A DNA stretch of 64,000 nt. Origin: Neoarius graeffei. Its lineage: Eukaryota > Chordata > Actinopteri > Siluriformes > Ariidae. The position numbers and the translations under genes were made by a program. Positions 49,909 through 60,107 of this stretch are shown here, in pieces (the stretch's first letter is position 1; the number at the start of each line of letters is the position of its first letter). Where the stretch lies: positions 6,506,001 through 6,570,000 of the forward strand of contig NC_083586.1 of the NCBI RefSeq assembly GCF_027579695.1, read 5' to 3'. The notes beneath the pieces were generated by a model. It ran no database searches. It was not told the origin of the DNA and saw nothing but the letters and a program-made list of their open reading frames with translations.

Positions 49909-51491
49909 TTCTTCCTCAATTTTAAATAAAATTTCAATTAATGCTCAGTATTAACTATTTGTAAATTGATTTTAATCTAAGACTGTGTAACATTAGCAAT
50001 CAATGACCAGCTATTGTGTACCAGTCAACAGCCAGCCTTATCAATATCAACACAGCACAATGGGTGACCTTTGATACCAGAACAGGTGGCTCATATCTTA
50101 TAGTTTTAGAGTCTGTAAACTGCATACTTGTTCAGATAACATTATATTGCTTGGATTATATTAAATACATTGTAATACAGAGCACTGAGAAAATTTACCA
50201 ATGTTATTAACTGAATGTGTTTCTTTGCAAGGATTGGATATTTTGAATAGTTGATTAGGGAATTTAATTGTAGTTGCTTTCAATTTGAAATCAGTATAAA
50301 TTAGTTTGTTCTTAGACATCTAGAAATGGCTGAACTTCCTCCCAGTTCTATAGGAATTGGACTAAAGAAAGATTCTGACTGCCATAAACTAACATACAAC
50401 AGAAACTGTAAGTTAAATACACTCTCTCAGTATAGTTTGGAGCAAATTTCATTAATTAAACAGAGAACTGAACTTGAGAACATTTCAAACACAGACACAG
50501 TATGTCTGCATCATGAGAAACTGTTTCTGATGAAATATGAAGCGCTACAGAAAAGTTGCTGTGATCCATATGAAAGGCACAAGATAAAAGTTAAAACAGA
50601 ATTACGTTCAATTCTTCCTGAAACAGCAGATTCACTTTCAAAACTGATAAATAAAAATATTAAACCTGGACAAAAATTGTGTTCTAAATGTTCACAGAGA
50701 GTGAAAGAACATTTAAGCCCAGCAGATTCAGCAGGTTCTACAGAATCAGAACAAGAGAGCATGTGTGTAGATGTGGATCCAACATACACTGGTGAGGTAG
50801 CTGAATCACTTGACAGAAGCCTTGTGTCAATTGGTTGCTCTCCAATGAAAATTGCCAAGTATAGCCACAAACAGAAAGCTGCATATGGCAAAGCAAAGCT
50901 GCAACGAGTAGAAGAAACTTTACGTTCTAAAATGAAATTTTATTAATTAATGAAATTTGCTCCAAACTATACTGAGAGTGTATTTAACTTACAATTTCTG
51001 TTGTATGTTAGTTTATGGCAGTCAGAATCTTTCTTTAGTCCAATTCCTATAGAACAGGGAGGAAGTTCAGCCATTTCTAGATGTCTAAGAACAAACTCAT
51101 TTATACTGATCTCAAATTGAAAGCAACTACAATTAAATTCCCTAGTCAACTATTCAAAATATCCAATCCTTGCAAAGAAACACATTCAGTTAATAACATT
51201 GGTAAATTTTCTCAGTGCTCTGTATTGCAATGTATTTAATATAATCCAAACAATATAATGTTATCTGAACAAGTATGCAGTTTACAGACTCTAAAACTAT
51301 AAGATACGAGTCACCTGTTCTGGTATCAAAGGTCACCTATTGTGCTGTGTTGATATTGATAAGGCTGGCTGTTGACTGGTACACAATAGCTGGTCATTGA
51401 TTGCTAATGTTACACAGTCTTAGATTAAAATCAATTTACAAATAATTAATACTGAGCATTAATTGAAATTTTATTTAAAATTGAGGAAGAA
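49909..51491. mobile_element. Foldback element with ~550-bp inverted arms
   Basis: The left arm 49909-50459 (551 bp) is repeated in reverse as the right arm 50943-51491 (549 bp) with only a few percent difference. The outer ends are TTCTTCCTCAATTTTAAAT and its complement. A 483-bp loop lies between. The left arm plus loop encode a 206-residue frame, and the right arm repeats the N-terminal coding part on the other strand. No clear target-site duplication is seen. It may be a foldback DNA transposon or an inverted duplication of one gene fragment. Confidence 0.75.
50326..50946 (+). CDS. Unknown protein, 206 aa, in foldback element
   Basis: Starts MAELPPSSIGIGLKKDSD within the left arm, runs through the loop and stops (TATTAATTAA) right where the right arm begins. 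Visible features are CLHHEKLFLMKYEALQKSCC and KLCSKCSQRV, Cys/His pairs that could form a zinc-binding module, then an acidic-serine stretch (GSTESEQESMCVDVD) and a basic C-terminus (YSHKQKAAYGKAKLQRVEE). An exact splice donor (ACT|GTAAGT) sits at codon ~27, so the natural transcript may be spliced there. I do not recognise a named domain. The arm copy at 50967-51149 (minus) repeats the first ~35 residues. Confidence 0.5.
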   Translation: MAELPPSSIGIGLKKDSDCHKLTYNRNCKLNTLSQYSLEQISLIKQRTELENISNTDTVCLHHEKLFLMKYEALQKSCCDPYERHKIKVKTELRSILPETADSLSKLINKNIKPGQKLCSKCSQRVKEHLSPADSAGSTESEQESMCVDVDPTYTGEVAESLDRSLVSIGCSPMKIAKYSHKQKAAYGKAKLQRVEETLRSKMKFY

Positions 51492-52595
51492 ACATGTCTC
51501 CTAACCTACTTGAGCCTTATTGAAGCATTTATTAACCCTCAAATGTCAGTTATATGAAAATATATCAAATTCGAATTTGGTGAAAATGGATTTTTTTAAA
51601 CCCCTGTAGTTTAAAAATACTTGAGAGACACAGAACAAAAATTTGGAAATATAAAATATGGGTCTTGGGGATTACTGAAAAAAATTTACAAGTTCCTAAC
51701 TGCTATCCCACATTGGATTTCTTGCTACTGAAAATAGCATGTTTTAGAAATCGGCGAATTTCAAAACCCTATTACAGACAAACTAGGAATACTGGAGACT
51801 TGGTAAAACTGAAATTGGTAGATATTTCTGTGTAGATTTGAATAACATTCTTAGTTTAAGCATTACTGCCACAGGCAAGCTTCCAGAATGAGTTAAAAAT
51901 GCAAAAAAAATGCAAATTTGTCTTTTTAATTTCCTTGTTAAAATCACCATCTAATATACAATGACCATTGAAATTCTAAGTTGACGCTTGTACTACAAGA
52001 CATTGAGTCTCTCTGTGCAAAATTTTAGGTTTCTGTCTTGCATAATAAAGATTATATTGCACTTTGAACTATGTATGTTTTGAGCAAAAAACAAAAAAAT
52101 TTGAAAAATTCAAATGCCTGTATCTCTGAAACTATTGGTGATAGGAAGCTCAAGTTTTTGGGGATTAACTTCTTTTAATAGTATCTCTGAGCCCTCCAAA
52201 TTTCATTGAAATCTGAGATGGTCAAGCATAACCTCTTGTTGATTTGGCATGGAATGACCCAAAAGACAGTTATGAGATTAGTGTGTGTTGTGTTAGTAGA
52301 CTACTAAAACTTTAAAAAATACAAATCACTCAGTTAGTATAAGGTGACTTACTACGAAAGAGAAGATTAAACTGCTGAGATTCGCTGATGAATTGCTGAC
52401 AAGTTGCTGATAATCTCTGGAAACTCGCTGTTACTCGCTCTGAAGCTCTGTGTGGATGTGTGGCTCTTATATAGCTGCAGATTTTGAAACATAACTCATT
52501 AAACTGTCTTCATTTAAACTAATTAAATTGAATCATGCGAGCTGGGTTTTCTCCTAAACTTTAGGGGAAAACCCAGGTCATGTGACCAGGTGACA
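51492..52595. other. Non-coding AT-rich stretch right of foldback element
   Basis: No frame of 60 codons on either strand. Sequences such as TTTCATTGAAATCTGAGATGG and TGATTTGGCATGGAATGACC look like a transposon's untranslated region but cannot be assigned. The right end (52440-52600) carries promoter-like features on the minus strand. It may be the remainder of the element whose arms lie to the left. Confidence 0.4.
52440..52580 (-). promoter_or_regulatory. Candidate minus-strand promoter: TATA box and upstream hairpin
   Basis: On the minus strand TATATAAG (52466-52473) is followed at normal spacing by CACACAGAGCTTCAGAGCG, a plausible start region. About 70 bp upstream lies a 16-bp hairpin TGGGTTTTCYCCTAAA (52543-52558 with 52560-52575, one mismatch). 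Downstream sequence would run into 52.3-51.5 kb, where no open frame is seen. Pattern-based only. Confidence 0.35.
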
Positions 52596-52877
52596 TCAGC
52601 TCCCTGAGAGAGAGAGAGAGAGCATCCTGATTGCTCTGTGTTGTTCAGTAGCCCATTCAGTGTTCTGTGTGGGTGGCTTTGCATCTTCTCTCCCGGACCG
52701 AGAGCTCATAGGCTCGTTAGAGTGAAGCCATCTGGCCGCCGTCTTACCCCTCACATTGCGTGGATTTGGTTTGTGTGTTAAACCGTCATATCCGATCAAA
52801 CTGGCCCCAAGACAAGTTTCTCCTGACCCCCATCACCATTACCTCCTTATTTTCTCAACTTTACCCCCATTCCTTAC
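52596..52877. other. GA tract, unassigned sequence and hAT target site
   Basis: A short GA run (52604-52622) is followed by about 250 bp with no recognised gene. It ends in TTCCTTAC (52870-52877), the left copy of the target duplication of the element to the right. Confidence 0.5.
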
Positions 52878-53798
52878 TAGGGTGACCATTTCCATAACAC
52901 CAAAAAGGAGGACATTATGCGGCATATCGATAAACTACTATGGTATTCTGCCTTCTGTAAAGGGTATTGGGTTATATGTAGTTTGGTCAGTTGGTCTGGT
53001 GGATGCTGCCACCTAGTGGACTTAATGTGCAACAGCACTATCGGATGTATGGGTTCCACTTCCTGTTAAATTGTTGAGTCTGACTTCACAACGCCACGCT
53101 ATCATGCATTGTTGTTTGTTTTACACACTTGAGCTCTGGATGATTTATGTCTGTAAGTAGCCTATGTATTTGTGTTTGAACATAATGAGTTGAAATTACG
53201 GCAAAATCTGATAGTTTAGTTCAGTTTTCTGGCAATTAATAAGATGTTTGTTTCCTAGCATTTCGATGCTAGTCGAACAAGGCTTGTAACGTTCGTGGAA
53301 GCTAAAAGATGCAGTGTGTTATGTTTGAGTGCAAGATTTAGTATGTGAAGTTTATGTATGCTTTTCTTGTTTTCTTGCAGTTTTTATCACGTGACCGCAC
53401 TATACCAATTGCGTAGCCGATTTACGACAACAAACTGGAAAAATGACAGCCTGCCTGGTGTTGTCAAATGTAACCAACATAAAGGAATCTCCCAAAATAT
53501 CCTTCTAAAGTGGGCCAAATTGATTCTAAATAGTGCTTTATTTATAGCACGAAGAACAATGATGCAAGTGACCTTTCATGTTGTCATTTTGATCAATAAA
53601 TGGAAATAATTCTAATTATCAATGATAAGGAACATTCAGGTATTCATTTATTCACTCACAACTATATACAACACATAAAAACAATCATAAGTATACATTG
53701 ACTGGCATAAACTTGTATACATATATAAATAAACATCATATAATAAAATGAATAATGATATCAATGGAATAGAATAGAGGTAAAAACCACATGACATG

Positions 53799-55268
53799 CT
53801 ATTGCTCACTGTCAGTGTCAGGGCAGTTATCGTCTTCTTTCTCTTCTGTTTCCTTTGTGTTCAAACAGCTGGAACACCTGCACAAGTCTGTACAACAGAG
53901 TCCTGCAGAGACACAGGAGCATCTGTTTGTCTCACAGGCACTCCCTCTGCAACCACAGTGTATCACATGCAGAACAGTGTCAGGGGCTGGATTTCTTGTC
54001 ATCCATGTCACTTGTAGATTTCCATTTTCCAGATGCCAACCATATCCAGCGGGAGATGGAGCGCCAATGTTTTGTTTCATACATGACCTCATGATTGCAG
54101 CCTGATAATTTGCCCTTTTGCAGTGCTGGTGGAGGGCATCACTTGTTGGGGGATAGATAATTCTGGCAAGGCTGATGATGCCATACAGAAAGCCTTGTAC
54201 CTAGCCTCATTGATATTTTCTGCAGCTGGCTGATCGTACAGATGGCATACATATTTGCAAAGTAATGCAAATGTTGAGTGGTCCAAGTTAAAGTCAGTCC
54301 CCAGATTTTTGAAAGCCTTCAGGTAGACATCTTTCTCACATGCCACAGCAAATGTCTTCCTTTTGCCTTTGCCATAAAAGGCACTTGTGGAGTCACAACC
54401 AGTGAATGTATGTATCCCAATCAAGGCTGAACACACACTGGCTCCGAGAGCTGATGACACCTTGGTAATGTCAATGATGCGTGTCCTGTTGCCCGTCCCT
54501 GTGAAAAAGTAGAAATTAGACAAATGCAAGGAGATTGTGTGCAGTCAGTAGCAGTGTAGATAGTCATTCAACTACTTTGTGTGTGTGTGTGTGTGTGTGT
54601 GCTGGGGGATGGGATGCATTTGCATAGACTACCTACTGTGTAGTGGGGGATGAGGGTGAGATGCCTTTTAGCTTACCTGTGGTTAAAGTCTGTGTCTTTG
54701 ACAAAGCTTCTTTTTGTCGTCTGCCAGCCTTGACGACATATTTGCAGGTTTTCTTGCATATTATACAGATGGCAGGAAGGACGGGGCCAGAGCTCGAGAT
54801 GGGCAGGCTTGATCTGGAACGAAGTTTCCTTGTCGGAGTTGTGCCAGTCACTGTTGCAGGGATAGCCTTGCTGGTCTGGGGGTCTTGTTTATCATCTCCC
54901 CGCTCTTTCTCTCGCACAAGACGCCTTTTTGCTCTTTCAATTTCACGCTTGTCAATGAACCTCTGGTAACATGTGGGATGGAAAGCTGCGTCTTCGGGAA
55001 TTTTATCAAAATCCAAGTCAAGACAGTGTTTGTAATGTTTGGATATGTGTCTGCACTCACCCTCAACTCCAGCCACTGCCGAAGGCTGTTTCGGTAAGTA
55101 TTCCACCGTATGCTGGTGAAATTCTGTGTGTTTTTCATGCTTCACAGAAGATATGTGCATATAACAAGTCTTATGTGTCGAAGATTTAGTTTTTTCAACA
55201 GTTTCGGCCGAGTTTTCTTCTTCTTTGGTACTGCTGGATGATAGCACTGCTACTCCGGTGGCTGCCAT
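53799..55268 (-). pseudogene. Cysteine-rich transposon-associated gene, two exons
   Basis: Exon 1 (55268 to about 54677) starts MAATGVAVLSSSSTKEEENS in a good Kozak context (GCAGCATGG). It has two putative zinc modules, HISKHYKHC..FHPTCYQRFIDKREIER and CIICKKTCKYVVKAGRR, and ends at a CAG|GTAAGC donor. Exon 2 begins after TTTTTCACAG (54499). It contains LIGIHTFTGCDSTSAFYGKG, then after one frame change near 54200 HQHCKRANYQAAIM, and a CXC-like tail CGCRGSACETNRCSCVSAGL..CTDLCRCSSC, stopping at 53799. AATAAA on the minus strand lies at 53647-53652. Similar uncharacterised proteins recur in fish and marine invertebrates. Those I recall are longer between the two parts, so the middle may be deleted. 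The nuclease-like look of FTGCD is only a guess. Confidence 0.6.
54578..54601. repeat. (TG)n microsatellite
   Basis: An uninterrupted TG run within the predicted intron of the cysteine-rich gene. Confidence 0.9.
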
Positions 55269-55579
55269 GCTGCTTCTGTTTACCTAGCACAGCTGGTAGC
55301 TACCAGCTACCCGATTCGTCCAGTCTGATGACGTTTCAACCGTGGCACCTCTCGCAAGTCAAAGTGTTATTACGTCTGCCGAATATGTACATATGCCTTG
55401 GAGATACTAGTTCTTCATTAAATGTTGTGATTTAAGAAATGAGCGTGATTCTGTGACGCGAACTGTTTTGTTGTAATCTTACCACAACTCTTCTTTTTTA
55501 TGAACTGAAGCGTGTGCGGTTCGGAGAGGTTGGAGCGGGATCCCTTTTCAGAAGGACTTTTCGAGGTTCACCTTACGGC
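55269..55579. other. Intergenic stretch between the two minus-strand genes
   Basis: About 310 bp upstream of the cysteine-rich gene's ATG and downstream of the transposase end. No TATA box is clear. It would be the natural place for the second gene's promoter, or for a nested element's border near 55590, where transposase homology stops. Confidence 0.4.
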
Positions 55580-58236
55580 CTATGCGCAGGGATAAGTGAA
55601 ATTGACACACACTTGCAGCTCAGCCTTGACACTGTCCACATCCAGATGATTCCTCTCATTTCTCCATGCAGTTGTCATCATTGAAAATACACGTTCTGTG
55701 TGTGCATTGCTGCATGGGATGGAGAAAATATAGGCACTGACCTTCCTGAGATTCACAAGTGGTACATCTGCTTTGGAAAACAGTTTCAAATATCATTCCT
55801 CACTGTGGCAACCTTCCATTTCTGGTGAACTGAAGGAACCTTCCACCATGGCATATTCCTCATACAGTCCATCCATATCAATGTCCAGATTGCAGGCCTG
55901 GACAGCAGCACTGTAGTCTTCAAATGGCACAGCAGTTGTGAGGCCAAGCTTGGCCACTTTGCTATGAAAGCTTGTGTCAGAGAAGTCATATCTTTCAGTG
56001 ATGTATTTCTTTGCTCTTTCATAAAAAAAGAGAAAATGTGCTTCACATTTTTTTTGACTGGCAAGGGGGCAGCTGCTTCAGTTTGCTGTTAACAGTAAAC
56101 CCAAAGAACCTGTCCTTCATCCTTATTTCTAGCTTTTGTTTTAGTTCAGTCATTACCTTAAACACAGATGTAATGCTGAAGGATTTTGCCTCAAGTGCTT
56201 CAATCGTGTCGGAGAACACCTTCAGAACATGACTGAGAAACAGAAAATATGTCTCTGATACCTCATTTCTTTCCTCTCCAAAACATCTTGACACAATTCT
56301 GGCACATTCCCTCTCACCCACACTCTGGAAGTAGCTGGTCAGGGCCTTCCAATATTTCAGGATTCTGTCAATGGATGGCAGCAGGGACAACCACCTGGTG
56401 ACAACATGCTGCAGCAGGTTGCATTCCTCCACTTCCACAAACTCACAGAATTCATTCAATTGCGCTGTTCTGCTTGCTGATATGCTGAAATGGCTGTAAA
56501 CCTTCAGCACAGCATTTTCCACATCAAAATCAAGGCTGCTTGCTGCATATCTGGTTGCTGCATATCTGGTTGCGGTATGCAGAATATGGGCCAAACAGTT
56601 TGCAGGTCTTTTTGGCTCAGTTTCAACTTCTGATACACACTTATGTTTGCCATAATTGACACTGGCATTGTCTGCTGCATATGCAGACATGTTCTTCATG
56701 TCTAAGCCAGATATCTCAAGTTTTGCCAGCAGCTGGTTTGTTATGGCCTCTGACGTTTCGTTGCTGTCACTATAGAAATCCAACAGGACATGTTGGATGC
56801 CTTCATCAAAGCGAAAATACCTTACCACAATGGGAAAACACTTGGTCATTCCTTTATTTGAGGCGTCGGATGCAGGGCCGCGTTAACCCTTGCCGAGGCC
56901 CTGGGCAGACACCCCCCGAGGCCCCACCCCCGCCTGTTGTCAACTGTGCTCAGCAAATTCACCCCCTCAGACGTGCCTGTTTAACTAGACACAGAAACTT
57001 AAATAATGACAGTGGCACAATTAGAAATATTATTGAATGATAAAACTTTATATCCATCAACACCTATTTAATCGAGAAAAAGCAATGGTGAAATAGGCAA
57101 TTGCATGGTGAAAAAATCCATCAGACATCACGGTTAACAAGTCTGGTTAACTAAAGTTTAGCCTCAAGAAGCCTTTGAATGAGTGAGTCAATGAACAACA
57201 TGTCAAGAACATAACCTAGGCCTACAACAGTTTCTTTAGTATTCAGAACAAGAACATTCATTTGGTATATAACAGTTTGTTTTCATTTTGGAATCCAGGT
57301 GACATTTAACTTGTGAAAACAAAGAGCGATGACAAATATCTTGCTTCTCAGAAATAAATCTCAAAATGTTAGGCTATGTGAAACATTTCATCCTTTTACA
57401 CACGTAATGTCCCAAACAGCAGCGGCACACAGCTTTGCGCATTCAGTTTGACAGCCATGGGTCAACTTACAAGGGCACTTTCCTACTTTTCTGGAAAGCG
57501 AAGTCATTAAATCATTGAACTCAAGCTGGCGTAGCATGTGAAGACATGGTGGACAGTGATCATATTGACAATGACGGGTAATTTATGCGACGGGACAAGG
57601 TGGGCTTCCTTATGGGTGGCAAAATGCATCAAACATGTTATCAATATGATCAAAACTTCTGAAAATATCGTTTCATATTTTCCGATCTCGCTACCTCCGA
57701 GGCCCCCTAGTGGCCGAGGCCCTGGGCAGCTGCCCAGGAAGCCCATTAGGATAACGCGTCCTTGGTCGGTTGCCACATAGAAGGGTAGGTTGTTTTCTTT
57801 TATGTAGTCGGTATGTAACTCTACAGAATAGGGCTCGAGGATGTTCTCGCACAATGCCTTGGCTTTTGATCGGCCACAAGTGATCCCTTTTGCTGTGGGC
57901 GAGTCACTGAAAATCTCCCGGTCCACTTTCACGCTGCAGTCTACACTTCTGTACGACTGGTGATGCTTTACAGCATGGTAAACCTTACACAGCTCAGCAG
58001 CAGTTATTTTATTATCCAAGGGCAACGAAGCTTCACGAAAAAATGTCCTCATTGAGGGGGCACCTGCTGCACGTCTATTGCTTTTATGTTTCTGCGTATC
58101 TGCAGGCCGTTCAATGGCCGCTTTCCCCTTACTGCTTACATCATCACATCGACAAAGTTTGCAGAAGCCATGGAATGAGTCTCGACTGCTTTTTGACATA
58201 AACTCATGCTCTTTCATCCATTCTGAATTGAATGTG
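55580..58236 (-). pseudogene. hAT-family transposase, broken by two insertions
   Basis: The N-terminal part (58236 to 57773) has a BED-like finger FHGFCKLCRCDDVSSKGKAA..DTQKHKS, then KITAAELCKVYHAVKHHQSY and NLPFYVATD. After an 892-bp insertion the same gene resumes at 56872 with DASNKGMTKCFPIVVRYFRF. The core (56849-56043) includes MSAYAADNASVNYGKHKC, PANCLAHILHTATRYA and VVTRWLSLLPSIDRIL. The C-terminal dimerisation motif CSNAHTERVFSMMTTAWRNER is at 55690-55750. A 15-bp tandem copy gives RYAATRYAASS. Frame changes near 56050 and 55790 and the lost C-terminus make it non-functional. A SINE cuts the 5' side at 58236, with HHAKTFNSEW continuing beyond it near 58616. Confidence 0.82.
56873..57764. 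mobile_element. Non-autonomous hAT-like element (892 bp) in the transposase gene
   Basis: Ends CAGGGCCGCGTTAACC (left) and, reversed, CAAGGACGCGTTATCC (right), an imperfect 16-bp terminal inverted repeat. It is flanked by GTCGGATG (56865-56872) and GTCGGTTG (57765-57772), an 8-bp target duplication with one mismatch. Subterminal GGCCGAGGCCCTGGGCAG recurs at both ends. No coding frame is present inside. Removing it joins VATD to ASNKG of the transposase, which proves insertion. Confidence 0.87.
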
Positions 58237-58603
58237 ACGGCACGGTGGTGTAGTGGTTAGTGCTGTCGCCTCACAGCAAGAAGGTACGGGTTCAAGCCCC
58301 GTGGCCGGCGAGGGCCTTTCTGTGCGGGGTTTGTATGTTCTCCCCGTGTCCGCGTGGGTTTCCTCCAGGTGCTCTGGTTTCCCCCACAGTCCAAAGACTT
58401 GCAGGTTAGGTTAACTGGTGACTCTAAATTGACCGTAGGTGTGAATGTGAGTGTGAATGGTTGTCTGTGTCTATGTGTCAGCCCTGCGATGACCTGGCGA
58501 CTTGTCCAGGGTGTACCCCGCCTTTCGCCCGTAGTCAGCTGAGATAGGCTCCAGCTTGCTTGCGATCCTGTAGAACAGGATAAAGCGGCTACAGATAATG
58601 AGA
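58236..58603 (+). mobile_element. tRNA-derived SINE, complete
   Basis: The tRNA-like head CGGCACGGTGGTGTAGTGG with an A-box-like TAGTGGTTAG and B box GGTTCAAGCCC is followed by a ~300-bp body ending AAGCGGCTACAGATAATGAG. It is flanked by a 12-bp duplication TGAATTGAAYGT (58224-58235 and 58604-58615, one mismatch). It inserted in the 5' part of the hAT transposase gene. Same family at 40738/49686 and 61552. Confidence 0.9.
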
Positions 58604-58914
58604 TGAATTGAACGTTTTGGCATGATGCTAACTTTCTGTCAATGAAGCTGGCATACATATGACATAGCAGCACATGGAGCCTTGTTTATGTTTTTAACCA
58701 ATGATATAGCAGATATTTATCTGACACCGCTCTTAGCCATTCATTTGTTAGACCAGATACGTTACGTTGTATTGTGTCCCAGCAAAGATTTTAGAACTCC
58801 GCTCTTCAAGCCAAGTGCCTCAAAATGGAGGGCAACACGCGTCCAGCTTGATGCTGTGCCGGATGCCGGACAGGGCATTCAAAAGCCGGACTGTCCAGCC
58901 ACCCTGTTCCTTAC

Positions 58915-59604
58915 ATATCTTTATAGCGCTCCTCTTCAGTTATTGGGTTTTTTTCCAGTTCAGTCTCTGATCGTTTTTTGAACTCATGAATGGCTCTTTT
59001 TTAAAACTATAATTAATTTTACTGACATGTCGCCCGAGCAATCTGTCCCATCCTGTTCTGTGGCAGTGCCTGAGGAAATGAGTGGTGAAGACGCTAATCT
59101 GAAGACGAATTTTCATCATCACCCGGACGAGGGAAAGTTTATCGTTTGAAGGAAGCGTCTGCGGGAACATGGGAGTATTTTCGGTATAAAACTTTTTTTT
59201 TTTTTTCCTGAGGAAAACATAATGGACACTTATTCAGGGGAAAAAAAAAACGTTGCAGTTTTGAGAGAAGCTCTGCCTCACGCGCCGTGTTTCTGTTTCC
59301 CAGCTGAAGCGCAAGCGCACCCTCTGACGGATTAGCCAACAAGCTAGCTCCAGTTTTTCCCGCACAAAACTCACCTTTCTCAGAGAAATACAGCTTTGTT
59401 TTAGAAATAAACCTGTTCTGGAGAGTGGGTAACCACTCCTTCAGAATCGTCCTGAAGTGTTATTTATTTATTTTTACTAAACAACACTTAAATTACCAGT
59501 TTTTTTTGTGTACAGACTACTATATATGTGGATTTATTTCAGGACTGCCGAAAATTTAACCGGTGAAGTTTATTAACCGGTTAAATTTAACCGGTGAAGT
59601 TTAT
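58915..59604. other. Unassigned sequence right of the hAT composite
   Basis: No recognised gene. A 39-codon frame from ATG at 59029 (MSPEQSVPSCSVAVPEEMSG) is the only notable small frame, with no family match. A/T runs at 59190-59250 and a partly repeated AACCGGTGAAGTTTATTA (59559 and 59589) follow. Confidence 0.35.
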
Positions 59605-59687
59605 TATAGCAGCAAAATAGAAGCACAATCATTTGAATGCAGCCTTTTGCTGCATTCAAATGATTGTGCTTCTATTTTGCTGCTATA
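59605..59687. repeat. Perfect hairpin, 39-bp arms
   Basis: 59605-59643 is the exact reverse complement of 59649-59687 with a 5-nt loop CTTTT. No mismatch was found. Confidence 0.93.
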
Positions 59688-59891
59688 GTATGCTCATCTT
59701 ATGTATGTTCTAGACAATACAAAAAGCACCACATGCCAAATAAATAATTGAATACATAATAATAACAATAATAATTACACTAATAATACACTAATAATAT
59801 TAACAATAAATAATAAATTAACATTAAATTAAATATTAACAATAAATAATAAAACACTAATAATATTAACAATACAGTGAACATAATCATT

Positions 59892-60107
59892 ATCATATTT
59901 TTTATTATTAAAAACAAAATATCAAATACTGAAGAGGGGGAAAAAATAATACTGATCTAAATATGTTGTGTTTTTATTTTTAGACAGTATGTGTTTTGCT
60001 AAACACATACTGTCTAAAAATAAAAACACAACATATTTAGATCAGTATTATTTTTTCCCCTCTTCAGTATTATTTGATATTTTGTTTTTAATAATAAAAA
60101 ATATGAT
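59892..60107. repeat. Long hairpin, ~105-bp arms
   Basis: The left arm (from ATCATATTTTTTATTATTAA) is repeated in reverse on the right up to 60107, with the centre near 59999 (GTGTTTTGCTAAACAC). The match is near perfect apart from about one short indel. No coding content. Confidence 0.9.

Larger units (their letters stand above)
52878..58906 (-). mobile_element. hAT-type DNA transposon, ~6 kb composite
   Basis: Bounded by an exact 8-bp direct repeat TTCCTTAC (52870-52877 and 58907-58914), the size typical of hAT. The ends are TAGGGTGACCAT on the left and, reversed, CAGGGTGGCTGG on the right, a short imperfect terminal inverted repeat. Inside, on the minus strand, lie a hAT transposase gene (55580-58236) and a second cysteine-rich gene (53799-55268). 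Later insertions are an 892-bp non-autonomous hAT-like element and a SINE. Without these it would be about 4.8 kb. The transposase is broken, so the copy is dead. Whether the second gene belongs to the element or came in by nesting is unresolved. Confidence 0.72.

Noticed and set aside
50967-51149. Second gene on the minus strand with MAELPPCSIGIGLKKDSD
   Set aside because: It is the right arm of the foldback element repeating the N-terminal codons of 50326-50946; no loop or C-terminal part follows.
57538-57780. Frame extending the hAT N-terminal part into EIGKYETIFSEVLI
   Set aside because: Lies inside the 892-bp insertion; transposase coding stops at VATD.
58236-58310. tRNA-like sequence with A and B boxes
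   Set aside because: It is the head of a SINE with body, tail and target duplication; the same head occurs at 49860 and 61850.
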